Of a stretch of 64,000 nucleotides of DNA, positions 7,568 through 15,828 are shown piece by piece. The position numbers and the translations under genes are program-made. Below the pieces are notes generated by a model. It saw only the letters and a program-made list of their open reading frames with translations. It did no database searches and was not told the DNA's origin. The stretch is from Gammaproteobacteria bacterium (GTDB lineage Bacteria; Pseudomonadota; Gammaproteobacteria; Steroidobacterales; Steroidobacteraceae). Numbering within the stretch: position 1 is the first letter of the stretch; each line of letters starts with the position of its first letter. Where the stretch lies: positions 1-64,000 of the forward strand of contig JAURLT010000062.1 in the NCBI GenBank assembly GCA_030831085.1, in the 5' to 3' direction.

Positions 7568-8104
7568 ATGGTCGGCACTTCCCTGTTCGGGCCGGTGATG
7601 CAGCTCGGCTTCGTGGTGCCGGATCTCGAGGCGGCCGTTCAGCACTGGATACGCCTCGGCGTGGGCCCGTTTTATGCGCTGGATCGCGTCGAGTTCGCCG
7701 AGTGTCATTACCTGGGTGCGCCGGTCGATTTTCACATGTCGGTCGCGCTCGCGCAGTGGGGCTCGGTTCAGGTTGAACTGATCCAGCAGCGCGACGCGGT
7801 ACCGACCATCTATACCGATTTTGCCCTGGCCAAACAGGGCGGCCTGCAGCACCTGGGTGTGCTGGTGGATTCTGTCGATGACCACCTGCATCGCCTCGAG
7901 CAGGAAGGTATCCATCCGGTGCAGGCGGGTTCCACTACCGCGGGTACCCGCTTTGCCTACGTAGACACCGACCGGCTGGCTGGCGCCCATCCGGGCGGCA
8001 TGATCGAGCTCATCGAGCGCAGCCCGGCCATCGAATCCTATTTCGAGCGGGTGCGCCGGGCTGCGGAAGACTGGGATGGTTCAAGGCCGTTGCGCGGCCG
8101 TTAG
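7568..8104 (+). CDS. VOC-superfamily (glyoxalase-like) protein
   Basis: 178 residues with two halves of the vicinal oxygen chelate fold: LGFVVPDLEAAVQHWIRLGVGPFY at the start and LQHLGVLVDSVDDHLHRLEQ in the middle, then GMIELIE. Family members include glyoxalase I, methylmalonyl-CoA epimerase and extradiol dioxygenases. It ends with DWDGSRPLR, a tail shared with the second VOC protein of the operon. It sits 4 bases after the ABM gene. A lyase, epimerase or isomerase on a pathway intermediate is the likely role. Confidence 0.85.
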   Translation: MVGTSLFGPVMQLGFVVPDLEAAVQHWIRLGVGPFYALDRVEFAECHYLGAPVDFHMSVALAQWGSVQVELIQQRDAVPTIYTDFALAKQGGLQHLGVLVDSVDDHLHRLEQEGIHPVQAGSTTAGTRFAYVDTDRLAGAHPGGMIELIERSPAIESYFERVRRAAEDWDGSRPLRGR

Positions 8105-8114
8105 GGGAGTGGTC

Positions 8115-10040
8115 ATGCGTTCGGCGAAGTCATACGTTTCACTGTGCTGCATAGTCATCTCGTTCGGCTGCGGTTCCAGCGTCGCCGCCACGCCCGAACA
8201 AGACCTCGGCGAGATCAAGGCGCGCATGAATGCCGCCCAGGGCGGCGATCCCGAGCAGCGGCCCGGCGCTCCACTCTACCGCGAGCATTGTGCGGCCTGC
8301 CACGAAGGTCAGGTTCAGAAGGCCCCAACCCATACTTTCCTGAGCATGCTCTCGGCAGATGCTATCCACGCGGCCCTGACCGAGGGAATCATGCAAATCC
8401 AGGCGTCTGCTCTGGACGACGCGCAGAAGCACCTGGTTGCTGAGTACCTGTCAGGTGAATCGATGGGCACCGTAAAACCCGCCCCCGCGCCGCTGTGCTC
8501 GGGCAACGCGGCACGCTTCGATCTCACCCGCCAACCCCGGGTCCGGGGCTGGGGCCAGACCCCTGACAATCGTCATTTCATTCCCGGTGAAGTTGCCGGC
8601 CTCACGGCCGCCGACGTGCCGCGCCTGCAGCTGAAGTGGGCACTCGCCTACCCGTCCACGGTGCGTGTCCGCTCCCGACCGACCTTTGCGTACGGCGCGC
8701 TATATACCGGCAGCCAGGATGGCACGGTCTACGCCCTTGACGAGCATAGCGGCTGCATCCGCTGGACCTATCGCGCAACGGCCGAGGTCAGGACGCCCGT
8801 CCTCGTACAGACTGCCGCCGAAGCCGGCGACCAAGCGCCGCTGGCTTTTTTCGGTGACCTGATTGGCCGGGTCTACGCGGTGAATGCCCTGACCGGAGAG
8901 GAGATCTGGCGACACAAGGCTGACGACCATCCCAGCGCCACCATCACCGGTTCCCCGGTCTATCACGCCGGCCAACTTTTCGTGCCGGTTTCGTCACTCG
9001 AAGAGGCGATGGCGGACCCGGACTATCCCTGCTGCACCTTCCGCGGCAGCGTGATCGCGCTAGAGGCGCGCAGTGGGCAACTGCTCTGGAAAACCTGGAT
9101 GATCGACGAGGCGCCAACAAAAGTCGGCGAGTCCCGCATCGGCACGCCCATCTACTCCCCATCGGGCGCAGCGATCTGGAACACGCCCACCCTGGATCCC
9201 GCCCGGGGAGTGCTCTATGTCGGCACCGGCAACAACTACACGGGTCCCGCCAACGATCGCAGCAATGCCGTCGTGGCGCTCGACCTCGCCACGGGCGCGT
9301 TCCGCTGGCACTGGCAGGTGGTGCCCGGCGATGCGTGGAACGTAGGGTGCATGATCGGTCTGGATACCTGTCCCGAACCGGCCGGCCCGGATTTCGACAT
9401 TGGCTCCGGCACCATGCTGATCTCGCTCCCCGGTGGTGGCGATCGCCTCCTGGTTGGCCTGAAGAGTGGCCAGGCACTGGCGCTCGACCCGGATGATCCC
9501 CAGCAAGGCATGATCTGGACCAACCGGGTTGGCCGCGGATCCATTCAAGGTGGTATCCAGTTCGGCATGGCCTACGACGACCAGCGCATTTACGTGCCGA
9601 TCGCGGATATGGCCAACTCCAACGACGCCTCCTCCGCAGAACGCGAGGCCGAAGCGGGACCCGCACGGCCTGGGCTGTACGCGCTGAGTCCCGTAGACGG
9701 TCGCCTGCTCTGGAATACACCTGCGGAAGACGTCTGCTACGGCAGGACTTTTTGCGACCCCGGCATCCTGGCCTCGGTCATCTCCATCCCCGGTGTGGTA
9801 TTCGCGGGACATATGGATGGACGTGTCCGTGCCTACTCGTCGGAAGACGGGCGGGTGCTGTGGAGCTTCGATACCTCTCAGCCCCTGCCAACGCTTTCGG
9901 GCGCACGCGGCCAGGGAGGCTCCCTGGGAGGCGGAGGGCCGGTAGTCCATGATGGCGTCGTCTACGTCAACTCGGGCTACGGGCTCTACTTTCACATGCC
10001 CGGGAACGTGTTGGCCGCCTTCTCGGTCGACGGCAAGTGA
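8115..10040 (+). CDS. exported cytochrome c / PQQ-type beta-propeller dehydrogenase (quinohemoprotein-like)
   Basis: 641 residues. The ATG at 8115 follows AGGGGAG and gives a signal peptide ending around VAA-TP. A c-type heme motif CAACH is at 59-63, with a methionine-containing segment after it. From about residue 145 an eight-bladed PQQ-like propeller follows, with repeated YALDEHSGCIRW, YAVNALTGEEIW, ALDLATGAFRWHW and YSSEDGRVLWSF tryptophan-docking segments. The PCCTFRGSV block is typical of polyvinyl-alcohol-dehydrogenase-like members. It probably oxidises an alcohol in the periplasm and passes electrons to its own heme. It lies between two VOC genes, overlapping neither. Confidence 0.88.
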   Translation: MRSAKSYVSLCCIVISFGCGSSVAATPEQDLGEIKARMNAAQGGDPEQRPGAPLYREHCAACHEGQVQKAPTHTFLSMLSADAIHAALTEGIMQIQASALDDAQKHLVAEYLSGESMGTVKPAPAPLCSGNAARFDLTRQPRVRGWGQTPDNRHFIPGEVAGLTAADVPRLQLKWALAYPSTVRVRSRPTFAYGALYTGSQDGTVYALDEHSGCIRWTYRATAEVRTPVLVQTAAEAGDQAPLAFFGDLIGRVYAVNALTGEEIWRHKADDHPSATITGSPVYHAGQLFVPVSSLEEAMADPDYPCCTFRGSVIALEARSGQLLWKTWMIDEAPTKVGESRIGTPIYSPSGAAIWNTPTLDPARGVLYVGTGNNYTGPANDRSNAVVALDLATGAFRWHWQVVPGDAWNVGCMIGLDTCPEPAGPDFDIGSGTMLISLPGGGDRLLVGLKSGQALALDPDDPQQGMIWTNRVGRGSIQGGIQFGMAYDDQRIYVPIADMANSNDASSAEREAEAGPARPGLYALSPVDGRLLWNTPAEDVCYGRTFCDPGILASVISIPGVVFAGHMDGRVRAYSSEDGRVLWSFDTSQPLPTLSGARGQGGSLGGGGPVVHDGVVYVNSGYGLYFHMPGNVLAAFSVDGK

Positions 10041-10564
10041 TCCTGCCCCATGGCCTGTGCCCGGTGCAGGTGGCCTACCACGTGCCAGACCCGGAGGCCG
10101 CGGCCGCACGCCTGGCGAAGGACTACGGTTGGGGCCCGTTCTACCTGATGAGGCACATACCGCTGTCCTGGGCGCGCCACCGCGAGCAGCCGGCAGTATT
10201 TGATCACAGTTCCGCCTACGGCCAGGCGGGCGAGCTCATGGTCGAACTCATCACCCAGCACGGTGATACTCCGTCCGCGCTGCGTGACCTGTATGCGCCG
10301 GAGGAATCGGGCATCCATCACGTGGCCTGCTTCGTGCCCGACCTGCCCTCTGCGCTGGCGGCCGCGCGGCAGCGGGGAGAGTCCGTCGCGCTCGAAGCCA
10401 TGACCAACAATGGTGTGCATTTCGCGATGGTGGATACCTCGACCCAACTGGGGCACATGCTCGAACTGTACGAGCAGACGCCCGCGCTGGCGGACTTCTA
10501 TGCTTTCATCCGGCGCAAGGCCGTGGACTGGGACGGCAGGCGACCGGTTCGGGAACTCAGTTGA
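10037..10564 (+). CDS. second VOC-superfamily protein of the ligase operon
   Basis: 175 residues starting at GTG 10037, which overlaps the stop of the quinohemoprotein gene as GTGA. The N-terminal VQVAYHVPDPEAAAARLAKD and the central GIHHVACFVPDLPSALAAA are the two VOC halves; LGHMLELYEQ carries the expected metal-ligand Glu region. It ends with DWDGRRPVR, nearly the same tail as the VOC protein at 7568-8104, so the pair look like diverged duplicates. Role likely linked to the same pathway intermediate or a stereoisomer of it. Confidence 0.84.
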   Translation: MILPHGLCPVQVAYHVPDPEAAAARLAKDYGWGPFYLMRHIPLSWARHREQPAVFDHSSAYGQAGELMVELITQHGDTPSALRDLYAPEESGIHHVACFVPDLPSALAAARQRGESVALEAMTNNGVHFAMVDTSTQLGHMLELYEQTPALADFYAFIRRKAVDWDGRRPVRELS

Positions 10565-10573
10565 GGAGCACAT

Positions 10574-11386
10574 ATGGGTAGATTGCAAGGCAAGGTAGCG
10601 GTCATTCTCGGCGCGGCCTCGCCGGACAACATGGGGCAGGTCATGGCCCGCAGGTTTGCCGCGGAAGGGGCCCGGGTGCTGGTGGCTGGCCGCAAGGAGG
10701 CCCCGCTCAAGGCACTGGCTGCTGAGATCGGTGGTGAATTCGGTCTCTGCGATATCACCTCCAAGGCAGAGGTGGAAGCGCTGGCGCGCCAGGCCGAGGC
10801 GCTGACCGGCCGGATCGACGTGGCCGTCAACTGCACCGGTTGGGGCCTGCTGGCCAAGCTGATGAAGACCACCGAGGAGCAACTGGACCAACTCGCCGCG
10901 CTGCAGTTCAAGGGGCCGTACTTTTTTCTGCAGACTTTTGTCGGGTCGATGGCGAAAACCGGCGGCGGCTCGGTGATCAACTTCACCTCGGCATCGGTTT
11001 ACGCCCTGCTCCACCACCACGCGGCCTACATCGCCACCAAGGCGGCGGGTGACGCGCTGGTACGTTGCTTCGCCAATGAGTTCGGAGGCCAGGGCGTCAA
11101 GGTCAATTCCATCGCCCCGGGCTATACGGAAAGCCCCATGACCGCGCGCGAGAGCCAGATGCCGGGCTTGATCGAGGCCTTCCTGCCCAAGTACCCGCTG
11201 GGGCGACTCGGCACCTCTGAAGACGTCGCCAACGCCGCCCTGTGGCTCGCCAGCGACGAGAGCTTCATGACCGGTCAGGTGCTGCAGGTCAACGGCGGCC
11301 TCACGCTGCGCTGTAATCCTTCACCGGAGGAGATCAATGCCTCGATGAAGGCTGCAGCGCCGCGTGACGGGGGGAACAAGGCCTAG
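10574..11386 (+). CDS. short-chain dehydrogenase/reductase
   Basis: 270 residues, classical SDR. GKVAVILGAASPDNMG is the variant coenzyme loop, VAVNCTGWG replaces the usual NNAG, FTSAS supplies the serine and YIATK is the catalytic YxxxK. The coenzyme loop with DNMG recalls FabI-like and some hydroxysteroid-type SDRs. GAGGAG precedes the ATG by 6 bases, 9 bases after the VOC gene. It should oxidise or reduce a hydroxyl/keto group in the pathway. It is the last gene of the plus-strand operon; a long hairpin follows. Confidence 0.9.
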   Translation: MGRLQGKVAVILGAASPDNMGQVMARRFAAEGARVLVAGRKEAPLKALAAEIGGEFGLCDITSKAEVEALARQAEALTGRIDVAVNCTGWGLLAKLMKTTEEQLDQLAALQFKGPYFFLQTFVGSMAKTGGGSVINFTSASVYALLHHHAAYIATKAAGDALVRCFANEFGGQGVKVNSIAPGYTESPMTARESQMPGLIEAFLPKYPLGRLGTSEDVANAALWLASDESFMTGQVLQVNGGLTLRCNPSPEEINASMKAAAPRDGGNKA

Positions 11387-11388
11387 CA

Positions 11389-11418
11389 CGAGGATCGCTG
11401 AGCAGTTCAGCATCCTCG
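11389..11418. terminator. bidirectional terminator-like hairpin between convergent genes
   Basis: CGAGGAT and GCTGA (11389-11401, with one bulged C) pair with TCAGC and ATCCTCG (11407-11418) around a five-base loop. It lies between the convergent SDR and PLP-lyase stops. Neither side has a U-tract, so Rho-independent action is uncertain. Confidence 0.5.
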
Positions 11419-11436
11419 AGAAATCATCGATTCCAC

Positions 11437-12729
11437 CTATGGCGACGCGAGCGTGGCCAAGGCCTGCCGGAAGTCTGCAATGAGGTCGTCCGGGTGTTCG
11501 ATACCTATTGATATCCGGATCATATTCTCGGTAATGCCAATTTCGGCGCGGCGCTCGGCCTCGATGTCGCTGTGTGTCATGGCAGCCGGATGCGAGGCCA
11601 GGCTCTCCGTGCCGCCCAGGCTGACCGCCAGCTTGACCAGCTGCAACGCATCCAGCACCCGAAAGGCCTCGGCCTCCCCACCCCTCACGCAGAAGGAAAA
11701 CGTAGCGCCCGGCGCGATGCACTGACGCGCGTACAGTTGTCCTTCTTCGCTCGCGGGGTCGAGGAAGCCCAGATACTGCACGCTCTCGACCGCGGGGTGG
11801 TCGCGCAGGAATTCAGCCACCCGCCGGGCATTATCGACCGAGCGCGTGAAACGCAGCTCCAGGGTCTCCAGACTGCGCATGAGGAGCCAGGCCGTGTGTG
11901 GATCAGTCATGGTGCCCAGGATGGTTCGCATGAGGTGCACAGGTTCCAGGGCCTTGTGAGATCCCACGCAGGCGCCGGCCACCACGTCGCTGTGCCCGCC
12001 CACGTACTTGGTCAACGAATACACGGCCACGTCGCAGCCATGCTTCAGTGGCTTCTGCCAGAGGGGACCGAGGAACGTGTTATCCACCACCACCAGCGGG
12101 CGACTGCCCTGCTTGGCGAGCAGCCCGTCGGCGGCCCTTGCACATGCCTCAAGGTCGACCAGCCCGTTGGTGGGATTGGCCGGTGTCTCTACGTACAGCG
12201 CCGCAATTCGCCCCAGACCCCCGGCGCGATCGATGGCCTCGCGTAGTGGCCCGTTGCCCCGACCCGCCTGGAAGCCGACCGTATGGATCCCGAACTGCGG
12301 CAGGATGCGCTCCAGCAGGTAGTCCGAGCCTCCATATACGGGTGTGCTGTGGACGACCACGTCCCCCGGCCGGCAGCAAGCAAACAGGCAGGTAGAGATC
12401 GCGGCCATGCCGCTGGAAAAGGCTAGGGCGCGCTCGGCCTGGTCCCAGACTGCCAGGCGGCCCTCGAGTATCTCGAGGTTGGGATTGTTGAGCCGTGAAT
12501 AGATGAGGCCCGGGGTCTCGGCCGGCGCAGGTTGACGCAACCCGTAGGCCAGCTCGAAGAAGCCCTTGCCCTCCTGAGCCGAACGGAACACGAAGGTAGA
12601 AGTCTGGAAAATCGGGCACTTTACCGCCCCTTCGGACAGGCCCGGGAAATACCCAAAGCCCATCATCAGCGTCTCCGGGTGAAGCGCCCTACCCTCCAGT
12701 TCGGTGATTTCCCGGTTGAACCAGGTCAC
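11437..12729 (-). CDS. PLP-dependent trans-sulfuration enzyme (cystathionine gamma-synthase/lyase family)
   Basis: 430 residues. Clear family marks are YSRLNNPNLEILEGRLA near residue 76, FSSGMAAI, ETPANPTNG, the PLP lysine in SLTKYVGGHSD, and the C-terminal SLGGTESLASHPAAMTHS. The family makes or breaks C-S bonds of cysteine, homocysteine or methionine derivatives. Close to three GST genes, it might cleave sulfur conjugates, but methionine gamma-lyase or cystathionine activity is equally possible. It starts 7 bases after the ABM gene stop, so both form a small minus-strand operon. Confidence 0.88.
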   Translation of the reverse strand: MTWFNREITELEGRALHPETLMMGFGYFPGLSEGAVKCPIFQTSTFVFRSAQEGKGFFELAYGLRQPAPAETPGLIYSRLNNPNLEILEGRLAVWDQAERALAFSSGMAAISTCLFACCRPGDVVVHSTPVYGGSDYLLERILPQFGIHTVGFQAGRGNGPLREAIDRAGGLGRIAALYVETPANPTNGLVDLEACARAADGLLAKQGSRPLVVVDNTFLGPLWQKPLKHGCDVAVYSLTKYVGGHSDVVAGACVGSHKALEPVHLMRTILGTMTDPHTAWLLMRSLETLELRFTRSVDNARRVAEFLRDHPAVESVQYLGFLDPASEEGQLYARQCIAPGATFSFCVRGGEAEAFRVLDALQLVKLAVSLGGTESLASHPAAMTHSDIEAERRAEIGITENMIRISIGIEHPDDLIADFRQALATLASP

Positions 12730-12736
12730 AGGTCAC

Positions 12737-13036
12737 TCATGGCGCGTCGAGGTCGTCCAGGTACTCCCTCTCCCAGGTGCCGTCGAGGCACTCTATGATC
12801 CCCGGTGCGTGTTCTGCCAGGGCAGCGGAGTTCATGTGAGCGTGCTCGGCCTCCTCGCTTTCGAAGGACTCCACCACTGCGTAACGACGCGGCTCCCGCA
12901 GCTTGAAGAAATCAAAATAGAGCGTCCCCGGCTCGGTCTTGTGGACTACGCTGGTGAGCGACTGACAGACCCGGATGTAGTCGGCCTCCTTGCCTTCCTT
13001 GACCGTCATCCTGGAAATGAAGGTGATCCTCGGCAT
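12737..13036 (-). CDS. ABM-fold small protein, paralogue of the ligase-operon ABM
   Basis: 99 residues from ATG 13036, with GGAG eight bases upstream; the longer open frame to 13366 is a shadow of the Rieske ferredoxin gene. Blocks KEGKEADYI, EPGTLYFDFFKLREP, YAVVESFESEEAEHAHMN and ECLDG line up one by one with the protein at 7264-7563. It is probably a dimeric ferredoxin-fold enzyme or carrier. Divergent from the Rieske ferredoxin with 65 bases between them. Confidence 0.8.
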   Translation of the reverse strand: MPRITFISRMTVKEGKEADYIRVCQSLTSVVHKTEPGTLYFDFFKLREPRRYAVVESFESEEAEHAHMNSAALAEHAPGIIECLDGTWEREYLDDLDAP

Positions 13037-13101
13037 CGGATGGTCTCCTGGCTTGGTGGAAGCTAAGATCGTAGCCATCGAGGGCGCAAAAGGGAATCGA
13101 A

Positions 13102-13419
13102 ATGCCGGAAACCTGGCACAGGCTGTTGGCGGAAAGCGAGCTCGCCGAGGGGGCAATGAAGGGTTTCGAGATCGACGGCCGGGAGATCGTGGTCTGCCAC
13201 AGCCGTGAGGGCTGGTACGCCCTGGACAATATCTGCAGCCACGCCTACGCCCGCATGTGCGAGGGGCGGTTGCGCGGTGCCCGCCTGATCTGCCCCCTGC
13301 ACGGGGCCTCCTTCGACGTGCGCAATGGGAGTGTGCTGGGCGCACCGGCCAACGCGCCGCTGGCAAGCCATTCGCTCCGGATCGTCAACGGCCAGGTGGA
13401 GGTCGCCCTGGCCGTCTGA
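13102..13419 (+). CDS. Rieske-type [2Fe-2S] ferredoxin
   Basis: 105 residues. The two cluster-binding motifs are C45-S-H47 and C64-P-L-H67 (CPLHGASF), with the usual spacing. The protein resembles NirD/BphF-type ferredoxins that feed electrons to ring-hydroxylating oxygenases. Two oxygenase alpha subunits lie 5 and 13 kb away in the same catabolic region, and no dedicated reductase is next to it. It is convergent with the acyl-CoA dehydrogenase gene. Confidence 0.93.
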   Translation: MPETWHRLLAESELAEGAMKGFEIDGREIVVCHSREGWYALDNICSHAYARMCEGRLRGARLICPLHGASFDVRNGSVLGAPANAPLASHSLRIVNGQVEVALAV

Positions 13420-13428
13420 CGCTGCCGA

Positions 13429-14589
13429 TCAGCGGCGCTGGTCGAACCGGCGGCCGACCATCGCCGCCGCGATGTTGACCTTCTGGATGTCGATGGCACC
13501 CCCGGCAATGCCCCAGCCCCAGGCGTCCCTCAGGCGTCGCTCCATCGGGTACTCGCGAGAATAGCCGTAGCCGCCCATCAGCTGCACGGCATTGCCGCAC
13601 ACCTCGCGGGAGATTTCGTTGGCGAAACACTTGGCCAGCGAGGAGTCGAGGATTGAAGGCAGGCCCTTTTCAGCGTTGGCCGCCGCCCTCCAGATCAGCA
13701 GACGCGCCGCCTCGACCCGCATGCGCATCTCGGCGAGGCGGATCTGCACGGCCTGGAAGTCGACGATCGGCTTGCCGAACTGCTTGCGCTCCTGGACATA
13801 CTGGACCACGTCGTCCAGCGCACCCGAGGCCTGGGCCAGGGCCATGGTGGCGTTGCCACAGCGCTCGAGGTCAAAGGCTTCCATGAGTTTCTTGAAGCCG
13901 CCGGCGGGCACTACGACGTTGTCCAGCGGGATCTCGCACTGGTCGAAATAGATGTCGGAAGACGGCACGCCGCGAAACCCCATCAGGCGTTCGCGGCCAC
14001 CGAAGGTCATGCCAGCGGTGCCCTTCTCCACGTACACCGCGCCGATGCCCTTGGGGCCAGGGTCGTCAGACAGGCGCAGGTAGACCACATAACCGTCCGC
14101 GTGGCCACCACCCGAGCACCAGCGCTTGGTCCCGTTGATGACCACCTTGTCGCCACGCACCTCGCCGCGGGTAGTGAGGTCGGTCAGGGCCGACCCGGCA
14201 TTCGGCTCGGACATCGACACCGCCACCATCTTATCCCCTCGGCAGACGGCGGGGATCACCCTTTGCTTCAGCGACTCGCTGGCGAAGTGCTCGATCGCCC
14301 TCACCGGGCCGACACATGACTCGAACACCGGGAACGCCACCGCTCCGGAGACCTTTGCCAGCTCCTCGATCACGATCAGTGCCTCGACGTTGCCAAGCCC
14401 AAGCCCCCCGTAGCGCTCCGCCACGTTGATGCCGAGAAAGCCCATCTCGGCAAACTCGCGAACCACCTCGGCCGGGGGCGCCTCATCCTCTTCTTCACAG
14501 TGCCTGGCCACACCCGGCAGGCGTTCCACGGCAAACTTGCGGGCACTCTCCTGCAGCGCCAACTGCTCCTCGGTCAGGCTGAAATCCAT
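13429..14589 (-). CDS. acyl-CoA dehydrogenase
   Basis: 386 residues with AGGAG eight bases before ATG 14589. The FAD and substrate motifs MSEPNAGSALTD and RKQFGKPI..FQA are typical, as is QLMGGYGYSREYPMERRLRDA. The MCAD-type catalytic Glu (in IYEGTSEIQ) is replaced: the segment reads IAGGAIDIQ with Gly at 363. Glu242 in FDLERCG lies where isovaleryl-CoA and long-chain dehydrogenases carry their base, so the enzyme is probably active. It should introduce an alpha,beta double bond in a CoA intermediate. Divergent from the CoA-transferase gene with 38 bases between them. Confidence 0.92.
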   Translation of the reverse strand: MDFSLTEEQLALQESARKFAVERLPGVARHCEEEDEAPPAEVVREFAEMGFLGINVAERYGGLGLGNVEALIVIEELAKVSGAVAFPVFESCVGPVRAIEHFASESLKQRVIPAVCRGDKMVAVSMSEPNAGSALTDLTTRGEVRGDKVVINGTKRWCSGGGHADGYVVYLRLSDDPGPKGIGAVYVEKGTAGMTFGGRERLMGFRGVPSSDIYFDQCEIPLDNVVVPAGGFKKLMEAFDLERCGNATMALAQASGALDDVVQYVQERKQFGKPIVDFQAVQIRLAEMRMRVEAARLLIWRAAANAEKGLPSILDSSLAKCFANEISREVCGNAVQLMGGYGYSREYPMERRLRDAWGWGIAGGAIDIQKVNIAAAMVGRRFDQRR

Positions 14590-14615
14590 CGTCACGGCTC
14601 CTTTGGATCGACGTG

Positions 14616-14621
14616 TATGAT
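14616..14621 (+). promoter_or_regulatory. -10-like element close to the CoA-transferase ATG
   Basis: TATGAT ends seven bases before the ATG at 14628, so transcription would begin at or next to the start codon and the message could be leaderless. No Shine-Dalgarno is visible before this ATG. The -35 is not evident. Confidence 0.35.
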
Positions 14622-14627
14622 TATCGC

Positions 14628-15824
14628 ATGGCTGAACTTCCGATCCTCGAGGGAATACGCGTCCTGGACTATGGCCGCTACGTGGCGGGTCCCTACTGTG
14701 CCACCCTGCTCGGTTACCTGGGTGCCGAGGTAATTCGGGTGGAAAAGCGAGGCGGCGGCGAGGATCGCTACATCGCGCCCGTCTGCGATAACGGCGAGGG
14801 CGGCGTGTTCCTCCAGACCGGCTGCAACAAGCAATCCCTGACCCTCGACCCCATGAGCGAGGAGGGCCGTGAGGTGACCCGGCGCCTGGTCCGCAGTGCT
14901 GACGTGGTGGTGGCCAACCTGCCGCCCTCCGCACTGACCGCAATGGGCCTGGACTATCCCAGCCTGGAGGCCCTGAATCCGAGGATCGTGCTCGCCAGCC
15001 AAACGGCCTTCGGCGACCGCGGGCCCTATGCTGCCCGGGGGGGATTCGACGGCACCGGCCAGGCCATGTCCGGGGCCATGTATATCACCGGCACACCAGG
15101 CCAACCGGTCAAGGCTGCGGCACCCTACGTCGACTACTCCACCGCGGTGCTGGCCGCCTTCGGGGTACTGGCTGCGCTGATGGAGCGGGCCCGTTCCGGT
15201 CGGGGCCAGCAGGTCAGCGGCAGCCTGCAGGCCACTGCCCTGTCCGTCTTCGCCTCGCACCTGATCGAGCAGGGCGTCGCGCGTACCGACCGGGTGGGCA
15301 CCGGCAACACGGTTCAGACCTCCTCACCCTCCGACGTCTTCGCGACCCGCGACGGGCATGTACTGACCCACGTGGTAGGCAACGGCTTGTTCCGGCGCTG
15401 GGCGCGACTGATGGGCGAGGAACCAGCCTGGACCGGCGACCCGCGTTTCGGGTCTGACGCGCTGCGTGGCCAGCATCGCGAACCCATCCTGGCCCGCATG
15501 CGCGCCTGGTGTGCTGAGCGCAGCAGCGCTGAGGCGATCTCCGAACTCGAGGCCGCCGGACTGCCGGCCGGTCCGGTCTATACGCCTCAGCAGGCGCTCG
15601 ATGATCCACAGGCTGCGGCGATGGGCCTCTTCCGCCGGGTCGACGACTACCCAGGCCTGCCCCGCCCGGCGCTTATTCCAGATCTGCCGGTGAAGTTTTC
15701 CCGCTCGCCAGCCGGCATCGACCGACGCCCGCCCACGCTCGGCGAGCACACGGAAACCATCCTCGCCAGTCTCGGTTACGATACCGGCGCCATCGAGGGC
15801 CTGCGGGCGCGCGGCGTTATCTAA
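14628..15824 (+). CDS. family III CoA-transferase (CaiB/BaiF/formyl-CoA transferase family)
   Basis: 398 residues. Family features: VLDYGRYVAGPYCATLLGYL followed by GAEVIRVEK at the N terminus, the catalytic aspartate D141 in GGFDGTGQAMSG, and VSGSLQATAL. The enzyme moves CoA between carboxylic acids through an aspartyl-CoA thioester. In isoprene- and styrene-degrading bacteria a family III member acts on glutathionyl acids next to GST genes, and here three GST genes follow convergently after 4 bases. Racemase-like members are an alternative. An in-frame GTG at 14613 is a less likely start. Confidence 0.92.
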   Translation: MAELPILEGIRVLDYGRYVAGPYCATLLGYLGAEVIRVEKRGGGEDRYIAPVCDNGEGGVFLQTGCNKQSLTLDPMSEEGREVTRRLVRSADVVVANLPPSALTAMGLDYPSLEALNPRIVLASQTAFGDRGPYAARGGFDGTGQAMSGAMYITGTPGQPVKAAAPYVDYSTAVLAAFGVLAALMERARSGRGQQVSGSLQATALSVFASHLIEQGVARTDRVGTGNTVQTSSPSDVFATRDGHVLTHVVGNGLFRRWARLMGEEPAWTGDPRFGSDALRGQHREPILARMRAWCAERSSAEAISELEAAGLPAGPVYTPQQALDDPQAAAMGLFRRVDDYPGLPRPALIPDLPVKFSRSPAGIDRRPPTLGEHTETILASLGYDTGAIEGLRARGVI

Positions 15825-15828
15825 GGGC

